Shown in pieces: positions 1 to 11,254 of a stretch of 64,000 nt of DNA. Each line of letters begins with the position of its first letter. The stretch's first letter is position 1. The notes below the pieces were generated by a model. The model was not told the origin of the DNA. It saw only the letters and a program-made list of their open reading frames with translations, and did not search any database. The DNA is from Salvator merianae. Lineage: Eukaryota > Chordata > Lepidosauria > Squamata > Teiidae. The DNA is taken from the NCBI GenBank assembly GCA_003586115.2, contig QVOM02000126.1, positions 57,642,943-57,706,942 of the forward strand, in the 5' to 3' direction. A program made the translations under genes and the position numbers.

Positions 1-720
1 GGTAGGACATGAACAGGAAGCACCCCCAATCCCCAATGACAAAAATGTGCAAAAAAATCATAAATAGTTTGGCCCCTGATTGGAAAGTTGCTTCCTGCCA
101 TTTTGGATGATTTTCTGATGAATTCTTGTAAGCTAGTAATTCTTGACTTTGCTGACCTGGATGCATCCAAATATCAAACACTTATAGGACATGATGGGCA
201 GTTAATAGAATGTAAAAATATGTCAAAAGGTTGGCCTTCCCCAGGCAAACAGACTCTGAAGAAAAGAACGGGAAAGCATGGTCACTCTTTGAAGACTCTT
301 TCAAACAAGGACTTGCTTTTCTTATAAGATTTATAGCTAGTCTTCTGAAGGCAATTTAACTGTTCCTGTTGCTGTTATACTTTTTTAAAAAGACAATCAA
401 ACGTACTCATCTGGAAATTAACAATTAAATTTAATAAACAATTAATATCTTTCACTCAATTAGTCTTCAGGGAATTGTTTAGGGCAATACCAAACTAAAA
501 ATAATAATAATAATAAAAAATCAGGTTATAAATCTACTCCTAGACTGATTTTTATGTCACTTTTCAACAACCTGAAATTTGGCAGTGTTTTCTACTACTC
601 AGATATGGCACAGGCTGGATTTCCACTTTCAGAGTGAGACAAACCCATTGCAGACTGATGGGGGAGGCACCCAAATTGCTGCTGGAAAATGTGCCTTCAT
701 GTCTTCATTTTAGTTTATGG
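1..720. other. unique AT-rich sequence
   Basis: Nothing identifiable is seen apart from a short (AAT)n run near 499-517. The 79-codon frame in the first 330 bases has no recognisable motif and I do not treat it as a gene. Confidence 0.4.
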
Positions 721-1129
721 AGGGGCCATTTCCAATGGCCAATCATGGCACTTCTAGTCAGGATGGGAAATTATTCCCCTCAAACATGTCATCTCCACTG
801 GTGATTGCACCTGGAAATGAGGCAACACTATCACTGTGAGGTGCCTGATGCTGCCACAAATGGAGATGTGAGGCAGCAGGCACCTTCTTCAGTAGTGGCA
901 GGTCCCTCCATTTGCAAATGGAGACTCGGCCACAATATTCTTCTCTTTTATCCTCAGGAAGGTTAAACTGGCATTTGCATTCAGTAACTGCTTCCAGGGT
1001 TCCCTCAGAACAATCCTGGTATTGCCCTTTCAGATATTCAAGCAAAGAGCAGAGGCGGGGTGGTATTAGGGGGGCACTGCTAAAGATGGGCCCCATGGTC
1101 AATGGGGGTCAGCATGGCTAATGGTCAAA

Positions 1130-1565
1130 GGCTATTTCCACATTTACCTTTTCTGGACCACTGCAGTGAGACCAGATCAGCTGGAGTAGCCCATCAGCTG
1201 GAGTGGCCCAACCATGCCAGAACAAGGATGTCTGCATTTGGATGACTATTCCAGAACAGTCCACATGCTGATTCCAAAGCTTGTGCAAGCTCCAGAACCT
1301 GCTCCAAGGGTTTTGACAGCCAGGAATGTAGGTTTGTGGTCTCAGAGCTCCTGGGGTCCCATTTGGTGATGGAACAAGTTACACTGCAAAAATGGGTCTC
1401 CTACGGGAAACTGAATGATGGAGGCATGCCATGGTTGCATGCCTTTATGATCTGGCTTAGCAGTCACTAGTCTGCTGGCAGACCTTTTTAAAAAGGTCCA
1501 CCAGTATCCCAGACTAGGTGGCCATTTTGGACTGCCTACACTGTTATACACTCCATTCATTGCAG
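1130..1565. mobile_element. probable family H DNA-transposon copy, degraded
   Basis: The left end GGCTATTTCCACATT resembles the termini of the better family H copies at 14992 and 39400. The interior carries H-like words: a phrase about valid for 'accaag/agaacaag' blocks followed by CCAGTATCCCAGACTAGG near 1502 and GGCCATTTTGGACTGCC near 1520. The comparable 15.3 kb copy has a CCATTTTGGGTGCCC block. I cannot place the right end, and the flanking trinucleotides do not form a clear duplication. An unrelated repeat is possible. Confidence 0.35.
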
Positions 1566-1639
1566 TCAGAATGTTCTAGCAAAGAGCAGAGCCTGCAAGG
1601 TGCAGAAGGGAGTCTCTTGGACCCCTTATTATACCACTT

Positions 1640-3370
1640 TAGCAGTAAATGCAGAAAGGCCCTGAGAATGCTGCACCCTTGAGGTGTTTTCCCCTATGTG
1701 TGACTGAGTCCAGCCCTGCTTCAGAAGCTCAGTGGAAGGTTGTTGCTTTTGAGGATAGGGGTGTAAGGGAGCTTTGCTCTTATCTCCCTGCACTGTGTTT
1801 TGTTTCACTGCCTTGACCTTTCTCATACTGTCTCATAGTCCTGATGCACAGATTGCTCTGCTGCTCAGAACGTCTATCTAGGAAACAATCTCATTACTGT
1901 GGTAAGGTATTCATATTCAAGAGACACGTAGGATTTTGCAACAAATGACTGATAACTCTTCCTATACATGGTGATCATCTCAGATCTCTTTTGGTGTTAA
2001 TGTTCAATTCATTGTTCATGTACCTAGCTACCACTGTATGAAGAATGATTATACATGGGTCTCAATCAATGTCCAAATTATAAAGAAATTGTGTGATGTG
2101 ATTTCCCCCTGAAAGAAAGACAAGAAAGCAAATTGTCTTTTATTTGTCTAGATTGCTAGTCCATCAGCAATTTTCGTTTTATGGATTCCGTGTGTAACAA
2201 CAGGAACAGCCAAGAACAACGGAGAAGAGTGTTTATGTAACTACCCTGAAGGACAATGTGGATGATGCGCCCAAAAAGATATCCTTGATTCTGTGCCTGA
2301 GGAAACTGTCAAATTCTATTAAACTAAACACCACAAATGAAGAAATTAAAGACGTGTATATTTTAAGTGGTGGAAGGGAGGAGATTTGGGGAGAACAACC
2401 ACTTGCTATATTAAGGATTATTTATCAACTTATTTTCTTTATTCCAACAGCCAACTGAAGTAGTCTACAATAAGTCTAGCTTTGTAGACCAGTCTGTACC
2501 AGGTTACTTCACCATTTTGGTTGCAATCCTTAGTACAGTCTAACAAAATTCCTAGTTTGCAGAAATACAACTCCCTTAAGCCTCCAAATGAACTGGCTAG
2601 AAATGACAGAGGTCGTGCCCTCTGGATACAGCCCCAGTTTGTCCTAAATCTAGGCAATAATACTAATATAGGCAATACTGATTCATCATCTGGAATGTGA
2701 TATAAGCCACTCTGTGTCATGATAACCATCAGAATAGATCTCCCATTGAATTTTGGTAAAGATTGGTATTTTGTGTCAAGAGAATCTGTACCTGCAAAAT
2801 GCAGGGCCTCACTACACAAAAGTTTGAAAGTAGAATTAAAGAGCTTCCACAGCAGTAAAACTGCACATAAAAGAGAAATCTCACGGCATTTTCCTTATTC
2901 TGTTTCATTTTTGTCTTGTGCCTGCAAATGCGCATTTTTAGAAGCTTGTGGGGGGGGGGGAGGTGCTCAACACGATGTTTCTAGTGGTTTATTTGCACTG
3001 TTGCATCAACCAATCATCCAGTACATACACATCCCAAAGCTCAGGGGAACTGGTGCAGCATTGCCATTGATAGTCAAAACAATGTCCCAAGATGTGTTGA
3101 AATCTCTCCACAATGGCAGAAAAACTTATCTCTTTCTGGAAGCTGAAGTGGCAGTGGGGTTGGAATGACAGTTAAATCCTCTAAACATGCCTAAACTCCT
3201 CACTGGGAGAAACAAATGGAGGTGTTACAAGTGTTTAATAAAAAAAGAGAACACTGAGGCTGGAGGAGAGAGCAAGAGTTCACAAGGAGAGGCTGCACTG
3301 GTGAGATTCAACAACTGCCCCCAATTCCTCCAAGCCAAAAACTCATTCTTCTTTTTTTCCCACTTAGCCA
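1640..3370. other. unique sequence, no gene seen
   Basis: There is a G10 run at about 2950. Frames of 114-149 codons lie here on both strands, but they overlap each other, lack motifs and fit chance. No repeat family was recognised. Confidence 0.35.
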
Positions 3371-3379
3371 CAGAACAGC

Positions 3380-3535
3380 GCAAGAGCGCTAATCCTACCT
3401 TTGTTTTCAACATCAGTGGCAGCCTGCCTTTTGTTTTAATGTCAGGCAAAAGGGTGCAAGAGCGCTAATCCAGCCTTTGTTTTTAAAACATCAGCAGTAT
3501 CCTGCCTCTTACTGTTGGGGCACAAGAGTAGAAAA
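3380..3535. repeat. imperfect ~76-bp tandem repeat, two copies plus a remnant
   Basis: GCAAGAGCGCTAATCC occurs at 3380 and again at 3456. Each copy is followed by a CCTTTGTTTT block, an ACATCAG block and CCTGCCT. A decayed third start (GCACAAGAGTAGAAAAGCCC) is visible near 3530. The open frame through it is a by-product of the repeat. Confidence 0.6.
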
Positions 3536-3539
3536 GCCC

Positions 3540-4985
3540 TAACCCTGCTCTCCCTGATTTTGACAGTCTTCTATTCAGGAAGAAAACAGGAAGATAGACA
3601 GAACGTGCAGACCAATCATTAAAAGTTTTGGGGATCCACTTTAGATTCATTAATAAATTCAGCATGTTGAAAAACTAACACATTTGAAGTGAGTTAAATT
3701 TTTTAGGGTGTCCCACTCCCTACAGTGAATTTGATTGATCATTTCAGCGGATTCTATTTTAACGCACATAGTTTCAGCGTACCAAGGCTCACAGTCTTGC
3801 AAATAGCAGTTTTGACTTGGAAGTGAACACCGTGCACATATTTTCCCTACCAACAATTTGGTTTCAGTCTAGCACCTCGTAAGTGGTCACAGAATTTTGT
3901 CATTTCTTGCACTTTGTTTAAGTTTAATTTACTCCTTTAATTCTGTTTGCTGTTGTAGAATTCAGCTGAGGCGGAATCACAGCTTTTTCAAACACAGCTA
4001 GCAATCTTAGCTACATCATAGTAAAACAGGCTCTGAGGATTCATTTGATTAGGCAACACAAAAGGCTTGAATTATGTGACCAAAGCAAGAAAGATAAAGA
4101 CTTCTGTCCTATTTTCTGTGTCCAGATTCTTTCAGCAATACGTTTTAATTTTCATTTAAATTGCCACCAGAGGGCCTAAATATCACCGACTGAAGTTTGC
4201 AGCAATAAAAAGAAATTGAAATAACAAAATCAATAATTATTAAATGAGGATGACAGATGTCAAACAATTCATGCTAGCTACTCCATGCCAGTGCTTTCAT
4301 GTGTCCAGAATTAAAACAATGATTTGAGACCTAAACAGGAAAACTCAGATCCCACACTCATTTCTTAGTTATGAAGTAATTCCATTCACCCAAATCCTTG
4401 AGCCGTAAATAACTTAACACATTCCATATTCAGAGAGACCTCCGAAAAGTTTCAGCTGAGAGCAAATGGAAGGAAAACTGAGGCAGGATCAGACAAGAAA
4501 GGGAGGCTGCTGTTCGCATGCCTACCACTGCTCCTGGCTGCATAAACACTGCAGCTGGGGAACTTTCATTCCCTGGCTGTGATGTTTCTGACCAGGACTG
4601 TTTCATTGAACACAATGGTCCTGAAGTGGACCATTACCTATGTGCAAAGAAACAGGGTTGTCTCACTTGTAATAAGAATGCAGATTAAGATAAGTCCTGA
4701 CAAGTAGTGGTGTGACACTGGGACCAGAAGTGTGCAAGTGTTGTCACAGCACTTATTCCTTGCTCTGCCTTTACAGCACTTTAACAAGGGTTTAAAGATG
4801 AATGCCAGATGGATTAATGCAGGGTCTTGCGGACCCCAGACTCTTCCAGAGCACCTATGTTGGACCCTGCATTCTCATGGTGCATTCACATTACAACAAG
4901 GTTGCTATGTAAACCTAAGCGCAGGAATCTGAAAATCAGGCTAGATTAAAATCCTGATCCTGCCAAATAGTTTAGATAGTTTACT
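3540..4985. other. unique AT-rich block, possibly constrained non-coding
   Basis: No mobile element was recognised. The stretch about 4130-4290 is AT-rich, holds homeodomain-type TAATTA-like words and TGACAGATGTCA, and contains a full CTCF core match (listed separately). Constraint cannot be shown without an alignment. Confidence 0.3.
4164..4175 (+). promoter_or_regulatory. CTCF-core-like motif
   Basis: CCACCAGAGGGC matches the degenerate CTCF core CCASYAGRKGGC at every position. A 12-base degenerate match is expected by chance now and then in 64 kb, so this is a candidate site only. It lies outside any repeat I could recognise, unlike most such words here. Confidence 0.35.
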
Positions 4986-4992
4986 ATTCAGT

Positions 4993-5098
4993 CGTTTGGG
5001 CGGCGGCAGGGGGAGGAGGCTGCAGGGCAGGGCACCCTCGCTCACGCTCCTCTGCTGCCGCTTCACCCCGGGTGGCAAAACATTTAGCTATGTCGCTG
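4993..5098 (-). mobile_element. partial GC-rich hAT-like element
   Basis: On the minus strand this reads from an end like CAGCGACATAGCTAA into a TTTTGCCACCCGGGG block. That matches the left end of the complete element at 31398 (CAGAGGCATAGCTAA, then TTTTGCCACCTGGGG). The GC-rich remainder (GGGCGGCGGCAGGGGG; CAGGGCACCCTCGCTC) corresponds to the interior of that copy. No clear 8-bp target duplication survives here. Confidence 0.55.
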
Positions 5099-5124
5099 TG
5101 TGGAGGCGAGGAGATTATTTCTTA

Positions 5125-5339
5125 GGCTGTGATCAGACATAACAAAAGGGGCACCTCAGAGGCACCTCAGAGAGACAGTGTGTGGCCCTCATTTCCCCAA
5201 CTTTCTCTAACTCTTCTCTTTCATAAAGGGAAAGGGCCACACTAGTGTGTGAACAATCCCACCTTGAAGCCTTCAGTAAGTCACCTCAGAGATTTTTATT
5301 TTTCTTTCTTTCTTTTTTTTGCTGTGTCTGATCACAGCC
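5125..5339. mobile_element. family D MITE (PIF/Harbinger-like)
   Basis: The 215-bp element has terminal inverted repeats GGCTGTGATCAGACA (left) and TGTCTGATCACAGCC (right), which are exact complements. It is flanked by TTA on the left (5122-5124) and TCA on the right, a one-base-decayed 3-bp duplication. The subterminal GGCACCTCAGAG block recurs in the other D copies. A GTGTGTGGCCCTCAT phrase is shared with the copy at 47442. It has no coding capacity, as expected for a non-autonomous element. Confidence 0.8.
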
Positions 5340-5349
5340 TCAGTGTCTG

Positions 5350-5995
5350 AGTGATAGTGCAAGACCTCTACATTCACCAAACATGTTAAGGTATTAAAAA
5401 GTGCTCTCACTCTCTTCCTCTTTCTAAAGTTCTCTGAATGTTTAGAGGCCAATACACAATTTAAAGCAGTGTACTGGTTTGTACTGGTACAAAGCAGTGG
5501 GACTGGGGATTTGATCAGGTAAAGAACACACTGGAGACAAGAGGCTATTAATAAAGTTAGGCTGCATGTCCATTACCTAGTAAAGCCACCGTAATGAGGC
5601 CCTCAGGGCAGCTGGTTCCACTGGAAGTAATGGAAACTGGCCTCACTTCAAAGTGACTTTGCTGTTTGATGGTAAGACAAATATGTAATGTATCAGCCCT
5701 GAATGGGTAGTTAAAGGAAGGGAAGAAGGAGGAAGAAGGAAGCTGCACTGCAAATCTACTGTCACTAGGAACCCCATATATTGGGATACAAATCCATTGA
5801 ATAGAGGTTGTCTATGGTATTCATCTGAAGTTCTTCAACAACGGGGAGATTCAGAGAAAAGCTGCCAGTGCTCCTGATTAATATCTGGAGCAGGTACCCA
5901 AGAGATGGCTGTGTGTCTACTGGTTACTGTGCCAACCTCATTTCTTAAAAGCTTCCATATTCAATTATGTCTACAAAACCTTTCAGCACTAGCTT
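5350..5995. other. unique sequence, no feature recognised
   Basis: Only short frames without motifs are present. No repeat was identified with confidence. Confidence 0.35.
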
Positions 5996-6014
5996 TCATG
6001 AAACATTCAGGCAT

Positions 6015-6330
6015 GTGTTACACCAAGAGGCACATGAGAGGACCTTTTCTGTGGTGCTCCCCAGACTTTGGGACAGCCTCCCAGTACAACAGAGGTTCAC
6101 CAGGTGGCAATACTGTATGTTTTTTTGTACTTCTTCACCCAAGCCTTCTATAGTTAGCTACCCTGTAGTCCTACTGGGGGGTGGGGGGGAGGGTTGTATT
6201 TTGCAATGTATTTTAATTAAGTTTTAATTGTTACAAATTTTATCCTTTTACTGTTTTATCCTTTTATCCGTATCCACCCTGGGACCCTCCAATGAAGGGC
6301 AGGATATAAATATAATAAATAAAATATGGG
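6015..6330 (+). mobile_element. L2-like LINE 3' end
   Basis: A short frame near 6021-6110 reads ERTFSVVLPRLWDSLPVQQR, resembling the C-terminal end of L2-type ORF2 (pattern: R-x-F-S-V-x-x-P-R-L-W-N-x-L-P). It is followed by a non-coding tail that ends in GAAGGGCAGGATATAAAT and an A/T-rich AATAAATAAA run. The same order is seen at 40330-40630. The copy is 5'-truncated, as is usual for LINEs. Confidence 0.65.
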
Positions 6331-6436
6331 GGGAAATCAAATTAGAAAGGACAGACTGCATAATTCATGAGATGCAAACAGATAACCAGCTGCAATAGTC
6401 AAATTTATTAGTACAAGTACATGGCATATGGGGATT

Positions 6437-6545
6437 TTTTTTATTATTATTATTTATTTATTTGCATTTTTATCCTGCCCTATATCCAAAGGTCTCAGGG
6501 TGGGTTGCAGCATTAAAAACAAATATAAAAATGAGCATACTAAAA
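6437..6545 (-). mobile_element. L2-like 3' tail
   Basis: Reading forward: ATTTATTTATTTGC, then TTTTTATCCTGCCC, then CCAAAGGTCTCAGGGTGGGT. This is the reverse complement of the ACCCACCCTGAGACCTTTGG tail seen forward at 23710. A G10 run follows at 6561. Confidence 0.6.
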
Positions 6546-7059
6546 CAGTGTCTGAAAATAGGGGGGGGGGGAACCCCTGTCTCCTTGTTTAGCTAAAGGT
6601 CTGGGCAAAGAGGTACATATGGAGAGACCCTGACTAGTTCCTCGTGACACTAAAAAGTTTTCTGTGATCTTCTTGTAACATTACATAATTACTGAGATTT
6701 AATTCCTGCTTCCCCATCATTGAAAAGCGGCACTCCTCAAGGGTCCCTGGGGCCTGGCAGGCAAACATTCCTGCCTTTTTTGGGTCTACTGGCCACCCTT
6801 GACACGTACAATTCACCCAAAGAGCACGATGCAATGAGTGACTCAGAGGGTGGATCACACCATCCATGACCTATTCTTCTGCCATGGAGGGTAAAGATGG
6901 CAGAGAAGGAGAATCACTAAAGCTAATTTCTGCCTGGTCCAGTCAACTGTTGGATCAAACTGGCCGACTTTCAGGACCATTTCCAGTCAGGCATTTAACT
7001 GGTGAGGCCAGAAATCTTGCAGTTGCAGAACTGTTTTTATACATGTAGATTTTTGTAGA

Positions 7060-7128
7060 TTTTTTTCTTGTTGTACAACAGCCAGAGAGTCTCTGGTTAT
7101 TAGGCAGCTATAGAAACTCAGTAAATAA
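7060..7128 (+). mobile_element. LINE/SINE 3' tail that seeds a microsatellite
   Basis: GAGAGTCTCTGGTTATTAGG followed by CAGCTATAGAAACTCAGTAA and AATAAAATAAT has the layout of L2-like or SINE 3' ends in squamates (a gg-cggtatagaaat...aataaata type). The long trinucleotide array starts directly at its A-rich end. Confidence 0.45.
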
Positions 7129-7165
7129 AATAATAATAATGATAATAATAATGATAATAATAATG

Positions 7166-7227
<62 letters not shown>
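7129..7227. repeat. (AAT)n microsatellite with interspersed ATG units
   Basis: About 33 units of AAT/ATA. In the first third three GAT-containing units are spaced regularly every 12 bases (AATAATAATGAT pattern), so a four-unit higher-order repeat sits within the array. Confidence 0.9.
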
Positions 7228-7228
<1 letters not shown>

Positions 7229-7338
7229 GTAATACAGCTATGAGGTTTTTGGAAGCTAGGAGGCACTACCACATGACTTCTTGCCTCTGCAGTGGGGCTG
7301 GAGCCTCTCCCAGCTGTGGTTGCTTTTGTGCAGCTTTA

Positions 7339-7973
7339 CGGTGAGATCAGATATGGTTAAAGGGGTGCCCTCTGGGTGAATTTGAGGCTCTAGGGACAGA
7401 CATAAAATACCTAAAATTGCCTTACCATGTCCCAAAGCCTCTGAATGTGCGCCCCTTTCTCAGAAGGTAAAACAGCTCTGAGAACAACTCACTTTGGGTC
7501 AGATTGGGTGGGAAGCTACAGTGGCTTCTGTAGCCAATTCCAGCCTGGAAATGACTGCTACAGATGGCCAACCAATAAAGTCATGGAAACCGGGCAGACG
7601 AGAACCTAATCAATGGCGAGCATTTGTTGTTAGGGAAGGCATTTTCATGGAAGATGAAGGAGAGGGACAACAAGCAAGCAACTGGTGACAGCAGCAGTGC
7701 GAGCGATAGCAGAGCAGAGAAGGCAGGCTAAGAAAGCTGCTAATAGCAGGCATCAGTGGTGCCTTGCTGGTAGCTGGGTGGAGAATATTTCCTACTGCTG
7801 GAGCATGCCGTGGCATTGCATCAGCAGACTTTGCCATCACTGCTCCTGCTCCCTTGGGTTTTTAGGCACTCAATCTGATAACTTCAGTTTGATGCACTTT
7901 TTTTTGGTCTGTCTACAGATGGGACAATCCTTGGTAAAGGGGTGACCAAAAAATGCCCTGTCTGATCACACCC
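7339..7973. mobile_element. family D2 element (PIF/Harbinger-like), longest copy
   Basis: The 635-bp element has left end CGGTGAGATCAGATATGG and right end TGTCTGATCACACCC. The flanks are TTA (7336-7338) and ATA (7974-7976). The inner block AGGGGTG appears at both ends. A homologous but diverged copy lies at 22845-23247 and a left-end fragment at 57969. Frames of 64-86 codons inside it show no transposase motif, so I call it non-autonomous. Its termini match family D, so the two groups probably used the same enzyme. Confidence 0.7.
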
Positions 7974-8529
7974 ATAGAAATAAATCAGTCCCAAAGCAAA
8001 AGAAGCTGCTAAGGAGACAACTGAGTACTAAAAGAAGATACTTCAGGAAACAAAAAAATGCTGCACAGCCCTTGCAAGGCTACTTATGAGAACATTGTGC
8101 TATTTCAAATAAATGCTTAGCAGCAGCAGCTACATATGATGATATGTCTTCTAACAAGTAATTAGTTTAACTGATGTGGGGTCAAGGTAGCCCCAACACT
8201 TCAACAATTGTTTAAAGATTTATGTTTCACTGTTGGTTTCATAAGCCAAAATAGTTGGCAGCCAAGTTTGTGGCTGAGCAATGAAAGTTAACAGAGCCTT
8301 TGTCAAAATTCATATTGCAATAAGAAAAGAGGGAGGAAAAATTCGGACACAGACGAAGTTGTGGTGATGCTGTTCAAGCTTTTATGTGCCCATGTAGAAA
8401 TGAGCCTAATAAGCTGAGAAGGACTCAGCTCACAGGTAACAGTCCAAGGAATTTCAGACTTAGGAAAATTGCACCTGCTCAATTTATTGGCCAAGCATTG
8501 CAGAACATAAGGAACCAAATTTGAATTTA

Positions 8530-8635
8530 GGCCCTTGTTGCACTGGGCCTTATTCCAGATTATATGTCAGAATAAGGGACTGACATCTACATGCTGGTGC
8601 AGACTATGGCAACCCCACCCAGTGCAGAAAGGGCC
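8530..8635. mobile_element. family A MITE, short form, intact target duplication
   Basis: The 106-bp element has left end GGCCCTTGTTGCACTGG, right end CCAGTGCAGAAAGGGCC, and TTA duplicated exactly on both sides (8527-8529 and 8636-8638). It contains the family word TGCTGGTGCAGACTATGGCA. It is short and fully palindromic at the ends, typical of Tourist-like MITEs. Confidence 0.85.
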
Positions 8636-8984
8636 TTAAATCTGGAGGCAGAACAATTTATTTCTTCATTTATACATGCTTGGTTTGTGTATTGAAGGCA
8701 TTTCTTTCAAAGAGGTCAATACAGTGCATTCCTTTCCCACTTTGCCTCCTTCTCTACAACTATTAAACATACAGGAATTCTGACTTGGGTTCATATGGCA
8801 ACCACATGCTTAGAATAATCCTGTGACATTATAGTTCTGTCTCCATTGTGGGCACCACGTTGAAGGGGCTAGAGTATTGTGACTCCAACTTCAGCGGCAC
8901 AAAGCACCATCCCAGGAAGTGTGATGCTCACATTGTTTTTAGTGAGTTCTTTTCAAATTGTTTTTGCTGTTGAAACTTTCCCGA

Positions 8985-9030
8985 AGATCTTTGGGTAAAG
9001 GGCGGGATATAAAAATAAATAAATAAGGTG
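8985..9030 (+). mobile_element. L2-like 3' terminus
   Basis: GAAGATCTTTGGGTAAAGGG is followed by CGGGATATAAAAATAAATAA, the same 3'-end formula as at 23700 and 53380. Confidence 0.6.
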
Positions 9031-9059
9031 CTTGGGGTGAAGGGTATAATATGCATTTA

Positions 9060-9150
9060 TTTGCTTGTTTGATTTATTCAGGTGTTTATATTCTGTCCTT
9101 CATCCAGAGGTCCCAAAGTGAGTTGCAACAATAAAAAGATAAAATCCTAG
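9060..9150 (-). mobile_element. L2-like 3' tail
   Basis: TGATTTATTCAGGTGTTTAT, then CTTCATCCAGAGGTCCCAAA, then GTGAGTTGCAACAATAAAAA. This is the reverse-oriented version of the same tail, lying tail-to-tail with the fragment just upstream. Confidence 0.55.
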
Positions 9151-9779
9151 CTTATTGGAGGATTGCCTTGTCACATTTGCATGCTGCAGAGGAGACACAG
9201 AAGCACCAATTGACACGGGGAAGGAGAAACCTCTGCTGAGGTGTCCATCCCAGTCCCTTCCACTCTTGTTGTGGAGACACAGCTTATGTTACTATTGCAG
9301 TTGCCAGATGGAATCGTGGTCAGGGCTTCTATGCCTTAATACATGCATAAATGCCAATTGTGGTAATAAGTGTGAAATCTCCAACCTTGTCTTTTCCACC
9401 AGTAAAAGAATGTCTACCATTCTTTGCAGAATCAAACACTATTGATAGAATATCCAAGTTAGAGCAACATTATTGTTTTGGAAGGGTACAAATAACAGGA
9501 CACTTTGCGTAATAAACAAAATTATTTTATTGAATTGTATACTCATGTTTCCAAGTTCAGTCCTTGTGTTGCAAATGCTGTGATAGTATAAAATGGATGA
9601 GCAAGCAGTTAAGTAAATAATGTAACTGACAATTGTAAATCTAATACATATACTAACTAAAAATGTTCTCAAAGTCTACAAGCAAACAAAAACAAACAAA
9701 ATAGAAATACCTGAGTCATGTCTGGGTGCCTCCAGATGGAAAGAGGAAATTGTGGGATCTTCTTTAGATGCTGCAATCA

Positions 9780-10132
9780 TCTCTCACTGTCTCTGCCAGG
9801 TGGCAGGAGCCAATCCTGGGACAATCCCGAGCTCTTACCTCATCTGCTAGCTCTTCGTGTTCATGTTCCCAAATACCTGGATGTTAGCAAGTGTCCATCC
9901 GCTTTCTTCCTGTGCTTGCTAGCGTCCAGGAATTTTGGAAGAAGAACAATAATGCAAAGACCCGGCAATTGGAGGTAAGGAACTGGTATTTTGGAAAACC
10001 TGGCATCATTGCTGGATTTTCCATAATGCCAATACATCAGATTTTTTTATCTACTATCCTGGATCTATATTGGGATTGTCATGGATATGTTTGGCAATCC
10101 CATACATGTATGGCAATCCCGGGAGAATAGCA
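9780..10132 (-). mobile_element. family B element, truncated
   Basis: The order AGGTAAG, then TATTTTGG...AAACC, then CCTGGATCTATATTGGGATT, GTCATGGATATGT and GGCAATCCC parallels the 40870-41288 copy block for block (GGTAAG; TTTCCCAAAATAGC; TATCCAGGGCTATGTCGGG; TTGTGGATATGT; GGAATTCC). The terminal TGTCTGGATGCAGCC end of the family is missing here. Long frames through this element are chance. Confidence 0.5.
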
Positions 10133-10296
10133 AATTTTTATCTGCATATAAAGACACCCTCCATCCAGCAAGGCAGGGAAAGCCTGTTCCTCTATAGTAG
10201 CAAGGCATTTGTCAGAAGGGAAATGCTAGAGGGTGGGATTGTACAAATATAAAGAATATGTGTTCTCTCTTTTGCCATAATGGGAGCAATCGTTTA

Positions 10297-11254
10297 AGAA
10301 TCATAGAATCATAGAATCATAGAGTTGGAAGGGACCTCTAGGGTCATCGAGTCCAACCCCCTGCTCAATGCAGGATTCACTAAAGCATCCCAGACAGATA
10401 ACTGTCCAGCCTCTCCTTGAAGACCTCCAGCGAAGGAGAGCCCACCACCTCCTGTGGCAACCTGTTCCAATGACTGATTGCCCTTACGGTCAGGAAGTTT
10501 TTCCTAATATCTAGCCTGTATCTACTCCCTTGAAGTTTCATCCCATTGTTTCTAGTCCTTCCTTCTTGTGCAACTGAGAATAGGGCCAATCCTTCTGCAC
10601 TGTGACAGCCCTTCAGATACTTGAAAACAGCTATCATGTCTCCTCTCAGTCTTCTCTTCTGCAGGCTAAACATTCCTAGGTCCTTTAACCGTTCCTCGTA
10701 GGACATGGTTTCCAGACCACTCACCATTTTGGTCGCCCTTCTCTGAACTTGTTCCAGTTTGTCAATGTCTTTTTTAAACTGGGGTGCCCAGAACTGGACA
10801 CAATACTCCAGATGAGGTCTGACCAAGGAAGAGTAAAGTGGGACAATTACTTCCCGTGATCTAGACTCTATACTCTTCTTGATACAGCCCAGGATGGTAT
10901 TTGCCTTTTTTGCAGCTGCATCACACTGTTGACTCATGTTTAATCTATGATCTACTAGTACACCCAGATCCTTTTCACATGTGCTGCTGCTCAGCGAGAT
11001 TCCCCCCATTCTGTATTGGATATTGTCATTTTTCTTACCCAGATGTAAAACTTTGCATTTCTCCCTGTTAAATGTCATTCTGTTAGTTTCTGCCCACTGT
11101 TCAAGCTTGTCCAAATCCTTTTGAATCCTCTCCTTCTCCACCCTAGTGTTAGCAACCCCTCCTAGCTTTGTGTCATCTGCAAATTTGATCAGCGTCCCCT
11201 CGACACCTTCATCCAGATCGTTTATAAAAATGTTGAACAGCAATGGGCCCAAAG
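10297..11254 (-). mobile_element. CR1-family LINE, 5'-truncated
   Basis: On the minus strand this is the 3' part of a CR1 non-LTR retrotransposon. It holds the C-terminal half of reverse transcriptase, a short 3' UTR (TGAATCCTGCATTGAGCAGG; GTTGGACTCGATGACC) and the diagnostic 3' end made of repeated ATTCTATG units, here about three copies at 10297-10322. It is 5'-truncated inside the RT domain, the normal result of incomplete reverse transcription. The coding part is uninterrupted, so the insertion is comparatively young. No polyA tail is present, as expected for CR1. Confidence 0.93.
10380..11252 (-). pseudogene. CR1 reverse transcriptase fragment (290 codons, open)
   Basis: The encoded stretch begins at GPLLFNIFINDL, the segment just before the RT catalytic loop. 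It has FADD at residues 24-27, the two metal-binding aspartates of non-LTR RT motif C. It continues through the thumb and C-terminal region: LEYCVQFWAP near residue 148, then WNRLPQEVV...SLEVFKERLD at the end. A full CR1 ORF2 is roughly 900 or more residues with an N-terminal endonuclease, so only the last third is present. It is dead as a gene because the endonuclease, most of RT and any promoter are missing. Confidence 0.9.
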
